This document shows positions 16,565 through 24,136 of a DNA stretch of 31,419 bases, piece by piece. The position numbers and the translations under genes are program-made. Under the pieces are notes generated by a model. That model had not been told where the DNA came from and ran no database searches. It saw nothing but the letters and a program-made list of their open reading frames with translations. Within the stretch, counting starts at the first letter, position 1. The number at the start of each line of letters is the position of its first letter. The stretch covers positions 1 through 31,419 of the forward strand of contig DTSG01000277.1 of assembly GCA_012965455.1 (NCBI GenBank), given 5' to 3'. The stretch is from Planctomycetaceae bacterium (GTDB taxonomy: Bacteria; Planctomycetota; Planctomycetia; Pirellulales; Pirellulaceae).

Positions 16565-17320
16565 TTGAAACGAGCGTTAGTCAGCGACATTCACGGTAAT
16601 CTGGATGCACTAATATGCGTCCTCGCGGACATCCAAGACCAAGGTATTGAAACTATCTTTTGTCTGGGTGATGTCATCGGCTATGGACCCGATCCACAGG
16701 CCTGCATCGACGCTGTCATGAATTTCGATCTTTGCATTTTGGGTAACCACGACCAAGCTGCCCTGTTCGACCCCGAAGGATTCAGCAGTACAGCTGAACG
16801 CGCGATCTTTTGGACACGACAACAACTCGAATGTACGGATACCAATAACGCCGACCAGAAACGACGCTGGCAGTTCCTTGCTGAACTTCCTCGTACCAAG
16901 CAAGTCGGAGATTATCTGTTTGTGCACGGCAGTGCTCGCAGTCCACTCAACGAATACGTGTTTCCCGAAGATATCTATAATCGCCGCAAGCTGGAAAAGA
17001 TTTTCTCGCTCATCCCGCAATACTGTTTCCAAGGGCACACGCACATTCCGGGAATTTTCACTGAGGATTTCCGCTTTCTGAGCCCCGCAGAAGTCAATTT
17101 CAAGTATCAACTTACCGATGAAAAATCGATGGTTAATGTCGGTAGCATAGGACAACCACGCGACGGTGACTGTCGCAGCTGCTATGTCATACTCGACGAT
17201 GCAGACAATAGCATTGAATTTCGTCGTATCAAATATGATGTCTCTCTGACATCCCAAAAAATCTATGATATCAGTGACCTCGACAAGTTCCTTGGGGACC
17301 GTTTACACGACGGAAAATAA
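16565..17320 (+). CDS. metallophosphoesterase (YfcE/MJ0936-like), copy 2
   Basis: 251-residue paralogue of the gene before it, with the same motif set: SDIHGN, GDVIGYGP, GNHDQA, VHGSA, GHTH and NVGSIGQPRD. By eye more than half the positions match copy 1; the differences concentrate around residues 90-115 and in the C-terminal third. All predicted metal ligands are kept in both copies, so both should be active, possibly on different substrates. It starts with TTG at 16565 with AGGA 9 bases upstream. yidC begins about 90 bases downstream on the same strand. Substrate unknown. Confidence 0.88.
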   Translation: MKRALVSDIHGNLDALICVLADIQDQGIETIFCLGDVIGYGPDPQACIDAVMNFDLCILGNHDQAALFDPEGFSSTAERAIFWTRQQLECTDTNNADQKRRWQFLAELPRTKQVGDYLFVHGSARSPLNEYVFPEDIYNRRKLEKIFSLIPQYCFQGHTHIPGIFTEDFRFLSPAEVNFKYQLTDEKSMVNVGSIGQPRDGDCRSCYVILDDADNSIEFRRIKYDVSLTSQKIYDISDLDKFLGDRLHDGK

Positions 17321-17409
17321 ACCGCTCGACTTGATTACGCCTTTGCAGACTGGCCATGGTGCGTCAGAATGGCTGTTTACCTAATACTCGACTACCCAAG
17401 GATACACTG

Positions 17410-19842
17410 GTGGATAAGAATCAACTCCTCCGTTTTTTGCTGATCATGGCAATGATGATGCTGGGCATGCAAATTGTCATGCGATTTTTTGACATCGGAC
17501 CTGACGATCCGGCGGCTCAGAAACAGGAACTAGAGCAACAAGCGGCAGCCGCAGCGGAGTTGGAAAAAGCAGCAGCAGCGCCAATCATCGGTGCTAAGCA
17601 AGACGAGCAGATTATCGCCATTGGTTCTTATGACCCTGCTGCCGCTGAAAAGTATATCGCCTACTTTTCAAATCGTGGTGCTGCCCTCGAACGCCTCGAA
17701 CTCGTCGAACGCAGCGGCAAAGACAGCGACGATCTAAAATATGGGGTCATTGAATTTAAACACGGCTATTTGGGATATCTAGCAGCCATTGACAACGGTA
17801 ACCCACCGGGAGCGAAAATCCGAGTTGTTGCCGATGGCACGCCAGCTGCGTTAGCTGCTACGAAGTCAGGGATTACTGGATTACAAATCGGTGACATCAT
17901 CACCCGTCTCAACGGCCACGAGATTACCAAGGCCGAGGACTTGCACAACATACTGCTGCAAGAGACAAAGCCAGCAGAGGAAATTGATATCGAGGTGGTG
18001 CGTGACGACAACCTTGAGGCCAAACTGACATTTACAACCACGCTTGGTCAACGTCCTTTGGAGATTATCGATCCTGATCCTGACACAATACCTTTTCGCG
18101 CAGCGCCCTATTCGTTTTTGACATCGCTCGTCCAAATCAATAACACAACCGCTGCGCTCGCACAAAGCGAACTCGATAACGTCACCTCCATGCGTCACAG
18201 CATTTGGGATATGAAGATCGACAAGGACGCCAACTATATCGAATTCACGCTCGTTGTGACGTTGCCGCAACAAGAAACAGTCGCAACGGACACCGAAAGT
18301 GAACCGAGCGGTGATAATCAAGATGGCAGCACGACTGCTGAATTAAAGATCACCAAACGATTTACATTAGCAGACCCGACAAGTGCGCTGCCTTATCACC
18401 TAGAGCTTGACCTCGCGTTTACGAATCTCTCGAGCGAACGTCAAAGCATCGTGTTCCGGCAAGATGGCGCCAACAACATCATCAATGAAACATGGTGGAC
18501 CTCTACGTCCAAAAAACGAGACATCAAATGGAAAATCAACGGTGACGAAGACGATTTTCGAGGTACTGACATCGTCGCATTCGCTCAAGACAACGTTGAC
18601 TCGCCATTTGAATCGCTGCTCAACCCTTCCGAACCGGGAGACCAAACCTATCAATACATTGTTTCCGATTCACAATTCTTTGCGGTCGGCTTTAGCACTC
18701 CCCTGTCTGCTGATAACGATCCCGCCGAACCGGCAAAATCGATGGTTCTCAAAGAAGCTCGTAGTTTTCCCGCAGAAACCAATCTGGCCATATTGGCAAC
18801 GAATGAAAAAGCAGTGGAGCTTCCCAATACTTCATTTTTTGTGCAAAGCAAGCACATCATCTTGGAACCCAATGCTCGGCACTCTCAATATTTTCAAGTA
18901 TTCGCCGGTCCAAAAAATGACGACGTCCTTGCTAACTATGGGATGGGCGGACTTATCGAATATGGTTGGTTTCGGTCCATCGCGTTGTTACTAGGCGGCA
19001 TACTTAGCTTTTTCTACGGCATATTCGGCAACTACGGAATCGCCATTATCTTACTAACGGTCATGGTTCGAGCGTGTTTGCATCCTTTAAGTCGAAAGCA
19101 AGTTCGCGGGGCCCAAATGATGGGATTCCTGAAGCCACAAATGAAACGAATTGGCGACAAATACAAAGATGACGCTCAAAAGAAATCACTCAAGACACAA
19201 GAGCTCTTTGGCAAATACGGTTACAACCCGTTAAGCGGCTGCTTGCCCGTATTCTTCCAAATGCCCATCTTTTTTGGGCTCTATCGCACTATCATGGTCA
19301 ACACGGAACTACGAGGCGAACCACTGCTGGACGGGCTAAATTGGTGTACCAACCTTGCTGGTCCAGACATGCTCGTTTACTGGGGCGAACAATCCGCAAT
19401 CTTCATTAACCGTGGTGGTTTCCTAGGACCTTACCTCAATTTGCTACCAATGATCACCGTTGCGTTATTTATGTTGCAACAGAAAATATACGCTCCGCCA
19501 ACAACAGACGACACTCAGCAGATGGCACAAAAAATGATGAAATTCATGATGCTGTTTATGGGCATCATGTTTTTTCGAGTTGCCAGCGGGCTTTGTATCT
19601 ACTTTATCGCATCCAGTACTTGGGGCCTGCTAGAACGCAAGTTGCTGCCAAAAGTCCCTGACCCTGATGCTTATTTAGAAGCCTTAGCTGAAAAACAGAA
19701 GAACAAGAAAAAGAAACCTGGCTTCATGCATCGCATGGCTCAGATGGCCGAGCAACAGAAACGCCAACAAGCCAAAGGTGGCGACAATGACCGCCGTAAA
19801 CAACTTGATAGCCTCAAAGGCAACCGACGTCGTCGACGATAA
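17410..19842 (+). CDS. yidC: YidC/Oxa1 membrane protein insertase with an inserted PDZ domain
   Basis: Inserts and folds inner-membrane proteins, alone or with Sec. The start is taken as GTG at 17410, which has AAGGA 7 bases upstream and gives VDKNQLL at the head of the first transmembrane helix; ATG at 17356 is the longer alternative. A Gln/Ala-rich linker (about 35-60) leads to the periplasmic beta domain. That domain is interrupted at about 132-214 by a PDZ-like segment (KSGITGLQIGDIITRLNGHE, then EIDIEVVRDD). The conserved insertase core spans about 518-742 and includes the groove arginine in MVRACLHPLSRKQ (R554) and GCLPVFFQMPIFFGLYR. The tail is strongly basic and ends in RRRRR, as expected for ribosome contact. 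At 810 residues it is far longer than E. coli YidC (about 550). mnmE follows after 43 bases. Confidence 0.95.
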   Translation: MDKNQLLRFLLIMAMMMLGMQIVMRFFDIGPDDPAAQKQELEQQAAAAAELEKAAAAPIIGAKQDEQIIAIGSYDPAAAEKYIAYFSNRGAALERLELVERSGKDSDDLKYGVIEFKHGYLGYLAAIDNGNPPGAKIRVVADGTPAALAATKSGITGLQIGDIITRLNGHEITKAEDLHNILLQETKPAEEIDIEVVRDDNLEAKLTFTTTLGQRPLEIIDPDPDTIPFRAAPYSFLTSLVQINNTTAALAQSELDNVTSMRHSIWDMKIDKDANYIEFTLVVTLPQQETVATDTESEPSGDNQDGSTTAELKITKRFTLADPTSALPYHLELDLAFTNLSSERQSIVFRQDGANNIINETWWTSTSKKRDIKWKINGDEDDFRGTDIVAFAQDNVDSPFESLLNPSEPGDQTYQYIVSDSQFFAVGFSTPLSADNDPAEPAKSMVLKEARSFPAETNLAILATNEKAVELPNTSFFVQSKHIILEPNARHSQYFQVFAGPKNDDVLANYGMGGLIEYGWFRSIALLLGGILSFFYGIFGNYGIAIILLTVMVRACLHPLSRKQVRGAQMMGFLKPQMKRIGDKYKDDAQKKSLKTQELFGKYGYNPLSGCLPVFFQMPIFFGLYRTIMVNTELRGEPLLDGLNWCTNLAGPDMLVYWGEQSAIFINRGGFLGPYLNLLPMITVALFMLQQKIYAPPTTDDTQQMAQKMMKFMMLFMGIMFFRVASGLCIYFIASSTWGLLERKLLPKVPDPDAYLEALAEKQKNKKKKPGFMHRMAQMAEQQKRQQAKGGDNDRRKQLDSLKGNRRRRR

Positions 19843-19885
19843 TCGACTGAGGCTGGGAATACCGTAAGCTTGGTGATATTGAGAC

Positions 19886-21292
19886 ATGTTTTCTACCGAG
19901 GATACCATTGTTGCAATCGCCTCTGCTGCAGGCTCAGCACAGCGGGGGATCATTCGTTTAAGCGGCCCTGCAGTGCAGCGTGCCCTAGGACGTGTCATTG
20001 CAGATATTGACTCAATCGTCGCCTCCGCGTCTTCAGCGACGGTTTATCGAGTTGCCACACGCAACCTAGATGGATTCCCCAGTGTCCCTGCGGATCTCTA
20101 CTATTGGCCGGATGAGCGAAGCTATACGCAACAGTGCTCTGCAGAACTTCATCTGCCCGGAGCGGCTCCACTGTTGCAATTTGTCCTTAATACTATTTGC
20201 TTGGACAATCAACCATCCGCGACTGTTACAGTACCGGACAGGTGCATTCGAGTAGCACAACCTGGCGAGTTCACATTGCGAGCGTTTCTAGCGGGGCGGA
20301 TTGACCTGACGCAAGCCGAAGCGGTATTGGGAGTGATCGATGCGCAGGATAAAAAAGAACTTGACCTTGCGCTTTCGCAGCTCGCCGGAGGACTAAACTC
20401 TCGCTTTGAAACTCTACGGCAACAACTCCTGACAATGCTGGCCCATCTAGAAGCGGGACTTGATTTTGCGGAAGAAGAAATCGAGTTCATTGCACGTGAC
20501 GAAATTAAAATCCAAGTTAGCAATGTGCATCAGGAATTACTCGCGATCGCATTACAACTAGAGCAACGACTCGTTAGTGGCATGGAATATCGCATTGTCC
20601 TCCGCGGTGAAGCGAATGCAGGAAAGAGCACTTTGTTTAATGCACTAGCACGACAACCATTGGCTATTGTCTCTGATATCGCTGGGACAACTCGTGATTA
20701 TGTCTCACAGTCGCTCCAGTTAAACGGCCTGCCCTGCTTGTTAATCGATACGGCGGGTATCGAGTCGGCTGATGCCAGCGAAAACGCGATCGCACAACGG
20801 GCCAGCGAAATGACCCGCGAACAACAACAGTATGCTCATCTTGAAATTTTGTGCATTGATGGAGCCAGACAGCGGTCGCAGTGGGAAACGCAACAGTTAC
20901 AAACGACACCACCGCATGCACGGATTGTTGTACAAACCAAAGGCGATTGCGCTAATTTCGATTCGGCTGAGGCTGCTGATGTCACTACCTCTGTCAACTC
21001 AGGACATGTGGAGGGACTCACAGCATTAGAGACACTCATTGGCGTACGCTTACAACGCCAATCGGGCGAACCAATCATCCTGCAACAAACGGCCTCACGA
21101 TGCCAGGAAAGCTTGTTACACGCAACGACTAGCATTGAACGAGCGCTGGGGTTGTGTAATACGGACCAAGGCGACGAATTGCTAGCAGCGGAATTGCGCG
21201 AAGTTCTACAACACCTCGGCTTAATCGTCGGCACAGTCTACAACGATGATATCCTCGAGGAAATCTTCAGTACCTTCTGCATTGGCAAATAG
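19886..21292 (+). CDS. mnmE: tRNA uridine-5-carboxymethylaminomethyl(34) synthesis GTPase
   Basis: Works with MnmG to modify wobble uridine 34. The N-terminal formyl-tetrahydrofolate-binding domain starts at DTIVAIASAAG. A helical domain flanks the G domain, which has G1 GEANAGKS (241-248), switch DIAGTTRDYV (264-273) and G3 DTAGIE (288-293). The protein ends with the catalytic FCIGK. The G4 position reads TKGD (351-354) instead of the usual NKxD, a departure in the guanine-specificity motif. 468 residues is normal. ATG at 19886 has no strong SD. Adjacent to yidC, a widely conserved neighbourhood. No intrinsic terminator is obvious on this strand before the convergent groEL terminator. Confidence 0.95.
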   Translation: MFSTEDTIVAIASAAGSAQRGIIRLSGPAVQRALGRVIADIDSIVASASSATVYRVATRNLDGFPSVPADLYYWPDERSYTQQCSAELHLPGAAPLLQFVLNTICLDNQPSATVTVPDRCIRVAQPGEFTLRAFLAGRIDLTQAEAVLGVIDAQDKKELDLALSQLAGGLNSRFETLRQQLLTMLAHLEAGLDFAEEEIEFIARDEIKIQVSNVHQELLAIALQLEQRLVSGMEYRIVLRGEANAGKSTLFNALARQPLAIVSDIAGTTRDYVSQSLQLNGLPCLLIDTAGIESADASENAIAQRASEMTREQQQYAHLEILCIDGARQRSQWETQQLQTTPPHARIVVQTKGDCANFDSAEAADVTTSVNSGHVEGLTALETLIGVRLQRQSGEPIILQQTASRCQESLLHATTSIERALGLCNTDQGDELLAAELREVLQHLGLIVGTVYNDDILEEIFSTFCIGK

Positions 21293-21335
21293 TCGGTGTC
21301 GGATGTATTGTCCAATAATGGCGATGGGCTGGCCG

Positions 21336-21383
21336 TTCTGCACCCGCGGGCGACGATCCTCCTGCGGCGGAGACTGCCGCTAC
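21336..21383. repeat. GC-rich hairpin-forming island, possible dispersed repeat
   Basis: The mnmE-groEL gap holds a GC-rich block that differs from its AT-rich surroundings. It contains the palindrome CCCGCGGG and the hairpin GCGGC-GGAGACT-GCCGC. No T-run follows, so it is not a standard terminator for mnmE. Planctomycete intergenic repeats can look like this, but a single copy cannot prove it. Confidence 0.3.
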
Positions 21384-21394
21384 ATTTGAATATC

Positions 21395-21431
21395 AAAAAA
21401 AAACGACTGTAATGCTCTCACATCACAGTCG
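21395..21431 (-). terminator. intrinsic terminator of groESL
   Basis: On the minus strand CGACTGTGATG and CATTACAGTCG form an 11-pair stem with a single G-U, around the loop TGAGAG, followed directly by nine T (21403-21395). It starts 42 bases after the groEL stop. A textbook Rho-independent terminator; the plus strand lacks a comparable T-run. Confidence 0.93.
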
Positions 21432-21472
21432 GTTTGTTAAATTCAATTTGCCGTTTGGAGGCCTTTTAGATC

Positions 21473-23089
21473 TTAATAAAGATCGTAATCGCCGCCATGC
21501 CCACCATCGTAATCCTTAGGCTTCTCAGCAACCAATGCGTCACTTGTCAGTAAGAGAGTTGCTACGCTAGCGGCATTCGCCAATGCGGCACAAGTCACTT
21601 TAGTTGGATCAATTACGCCAGCTTTGACTAGGTCTTCGAACTTATCTGTCAGAGCGTTATAGCCGAAGTTTCCGGATTCACTGAGGATGCGTTCACAGAT
21701 AATTCCACCATCTTTCCCAGCATTGGCAACGATGGTATTCAGTGGAGAACGTACCGCTCGGACAACGATATCGTAGCCGATTTTTTCATCGTCGGTTAAC
21801 GAAGCAGCCGGTTTCACTTTAGAAGATGCTCGCAATACGGCAACGCCACCGCCAGGTAAGATACCTTCTGAAACAGCTGCTCGTGTAGCATGTAAAGCGT
21901 CTTCAACTCGAGCTTTACGTTCTTTCATTTCCGTTTCCGTAGCAGCACCAACGTTGACTTTAGCAACGCCACCGGAAAGCTTCGCTAGACGTTCTTCGAG
22001 TTTTTCGCGATCGTAGTCACTCGTTGAATTATCAATTTCACGACGCAACTGATCGATGCGTGCTTTGATATCACTGCTCTTACCGCTACCTTCGATAAGC
22101 GTTGTGTTGTCTTTGTCAACAATCACTTGTTTCGCTCGACCGAGGTCCGTTAGTTTCAGTGATTCTAGTTTGATACCTAGAGTTTCAAAGATTGCAGTAC
22201 CACCGGTGAGGATAGCGATATCTTCCATCATCGCTTTACGACGATCGCCATAGCCTGGGGCTTTCACAGCAACACATTGGAAGGAACCACGCAAGCGGTT
22301 GATAACCAAGGTAGCCAACGCTTCGCCTTCGACGTCTTCTGCGACGATCAACAACGGTTTACCCTGTTGGGCCACTTGTTCAAGTAGCGGCACGAGGTCT
22401 TTGATATTTGTAATTTTCTTTTCAAATACCAACACATAGGCATCTTCCAGAACCGCTTCCATGGTGTTGGAATCGGTTACGAAGTAGGGAGACAAGTAAC
22501 CGCGATCGAACTGCATACCTTCAACCCATTCAACATCGGTTGTCAGGCTCTTGCCTTCATCAACGGTAATCACACCATCTTTACCAACTTTAGCCATAGC
22601 GTCAGCGAGCAAATCACCGATTTCACGATCATTGTTAGCAGCGATGGAAGCGACATTTGCCATTTCATCGCGGTTTTTGATTTTGATGGACATCTTGTGT
22701 AAATTTTCAATGATGTCTTCGACAGCTTGTTCAATACCAGCCTTCATTTGAATTGGATTGACGCCAGCCACAACCGCTTTAAGGCCTTCGGTGAAGATGG
22801 CTTCAGCCAAAACCGTTGCTGTTGTTGTACCATCACCCGCGACATCACTTGTTTTACTGGCAACTTCGCGAACCATGCGAGCTCCCATATTTTCAAAGAC
22901 ATCTTCGAGGTCGATTTCTTTGGCGACTGTCACGCCGTCCTTGGTTACAGTCGGCGAACCAAAGCTCTTTTGCAGAATGACATTACGTCCCTTTGGACCG
23001 AGCGTAACTTTTACCGCTCGTGTTAATTTGGATACACCGCGGCGAATCGCTTCTCGTGCTTCTTGATCAAAGGCAATTATTTTGGCCAT
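21473..23089 (-). CDS. groEL: 60 kDa chaperonin GroEL
   Basis: Forms the double-ring ATP-driven folding chamber with GroES. Matches along its whole 538 residues: TLGPKGRNVIL (29-39), the ATP site GDGTTTATVLAEAI from residue 85, the apical segment with EDVEGEALATLVINRLRG, and the late block ALANAASVATLLLTSDALV. The C-terminus is DYDGGHGGDYDLY rather than the flexible GGM repeats found in E. coli GroEL, which hints at a specialised chamber tail. ATG at 23089 is preceded by AAGGGAAAG. It lies 125 bases downstream of groES on the same strand, an unusually long gap for this operon, and ends before a strong terminator. Confidence 0.98.
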   Translation of the reverse strand: MAKIIAFDQEAREAIRRGVSKLTRAVKVTLGPKGRNVILQKSFGSPTVTKDGVTVAKEIDLEDVFENMGARMVREVASKTSDVAGDGTTTATVLAEAIFTEGLKAVVAGVNPIQMKAGIEQAVEDIIENLHKMSIKIKNRDEMANVASIAANNDREIGDLLADAMAKVGKDGVITVDEGKSLTTDVEWVEGMQFDRGYLSPYFVTDSNTMEAVLEDAYVLVFEKKITNIKDLVPLLEQVAQQGKPLLIVAEDVEGEALATLVINRLRGSFQCVAVKAPGYGDRRKAMMEDIAILTGGTAIFETLGIKLESLKLTDLGRAKQVIVDKDNTTLIEGSGKSSDIKARIDQLRREIDNSTSDYDREKLEERLAKLSGGVAKVNVGAATETEMKERKARVEDALHATRAAVSEGILPGGGVAVLRASSKVKPAASLTDDEKIGYDIVVRAVRSPLNTIVANAGKDGGIICERILSESGNFGYNALTDKFEDLVKAGVIDPTKVTCAALANAASVATLLLTSDALVAEKPKDYDGGHGGDYDLY

Positions 23090-23214
23090 GAGATTTACTT
23101 TCCCTTGAATATCGTTTAATTGCTTGGTTCGTTTTCCAACTGTGCTGTCAGTGCACCAAGCGTTAGGTTTATGTATTGTTTTACATACTCAGCTAATCTG
23201 AATATGAACTAGAT

Positions 23215-23517
23215 TTACTCGATTACTGCTAAAACGTCACTTTCACGCATCAGCAAATATTCTTCATCATCAATATTGATGGCTTCCCCACCATAGCTAC
23301 TGAAAATAACGCGGGCCCCAACGGTCAATTGCAAGGCAACGCGACTGCCGTCGGGCATGATGATCCCGTCTCCGACACTCATAACGGTTCCACGTGCAGG
23401 GGCATCTTTAGCACTGTCCGGTAGTACTATGCCACCAGTAGTTACTTCTTCGGATTCATCGCGTTGTACAACAACTCGATCCCCTAATGGCTGAAGCTTT
23501 ATCTTTGATTTGACCAT
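23215..23517 (-). CDS. groES: 10 kDa co-chaperonin GroES
   Basis: Lid of the GroEL chamber. 100 residues starting KIKLQPLGDRVVVQRDE, followed by the mobile GroEL-binding loop EEVTTGGIVLPDSAKD, then the barrel strands and the usual end YLLMRESDVLAVIE. ATG at 23517 has GGAA 9 bases upstream. First gene of the groES-groEL operon. The promoter region upstream carries a repeated CGTTTTGA motif instead of the CIRCE element, which I looked for and did not find. Confidence 0.97.
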   Translation of the reverse strand: MVKSKIKLQPLGDRVVVQRDESEEVTTGGIVLPDSAKDAPARGTVMSVGDGIIMPDGSRVALQLTVGARVIFSSYGGEAINIDDEEYLLMRESDVLAVIE

Positions 23518-23569
23518 CTTGTTGCGTTCCTTAAGGTGTAATCAATCCCAGGCCTTTCGACCACATTGT

Positions 23570-23631
23570 CCGTTTTGAGGTGATCGTCGTGCCACTATTC
23601 TTGTGTATATTCGTCAAAACGGTTTAAACAA
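23570..23631 (-). promoter_or_regulatory. groESL promoter with an inverted-repeat operator candidate
   Basis: On the minus strand TTGTTT (23631-23626), a 16-base spacer and TATACA (23609-23604) form a fair promoter about 80 bases before groES. A perfect 9-base inverted repeat, CCGTTTTGA (23570-23578) and TCAAAACGG (23614-23622), has one arm inside the promoter spacer and the other near +25. A third CGTTTTGA is at 23740-23747. Suggests repressor control; the regulator is unknown. Confidence 0.4.
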
Positions 23632-24136
23632 GTTCTCGCTGCGTGATATCTCCGGTGCTCTTCATCCATGACCCGCTACTGATGGGATCTTGGACACGGT
23701 TAAAGCCTGTAATGGAAATGTCTCTTTTGTGTTTTAACGCGTTTTGATCTAATTTTATATTCGGTAAATGCAAGTTACGTGCCAAAAACAAGAAACTTTC
23801 CTGCTGGTTTAGTTGCAACGAACTACATACCTATAAACGATTAAAGATAAGCCAAAAAACCATAGCTATCTACGGGGTAAACCCAAGTTTTCCCGATTTC
23901 ATAGCACGGTTGTGTACTGCCAAAATGTCACAAAACAACAAAGCCCTCGCGGTAACCTGCCATTTTCTACATTCCGTACGCACCTGCTGACAATTACTCA
24001 TAAAAGTGAATTGAATATTCTAAGTACTTTTATCACGATGCATAGCAATGCATACTAGTAATGCAGTTACAATACTCAAATTCATACCCCACCATTTCAT
24101 CCAACTTAAATACACTCAATTCAACAGGCGAACCCA
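23632..24136. other. intergenic region between divergent groES and the zinc-ribbon membrane gene
   Basis: About 500 bases, AT-rich. Apart from a further CGTTTTGA copy (23740-23747) and two ATGCAT palindromes (24039-24053), I find no convincing RNA gene, riboswitch or terminator. Short open frames occur (for example minus 23624-23818) but lack an SD, family resemblance or coding character. Confidence 0.5.

Noticed and set aside
20664..20921. Long frames antisense to mnmE and other genes
   Set aside because: Many frames of 60-150 codons lie opposite or out of phase with well-identified genes; their sequences are compositional shadows without domains.
23624..23818. 64-codon minus-strand frame upstream of groES
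   Set aside because: No SD, no family resemblance, and it would overlap the candidate groESL promoter region.
23518..24136. CIRCE heat-shock operator upstream of groES
   Set aside because: Looked for TTAGCACTC-N9-GAGTGCTAA and did not find it.
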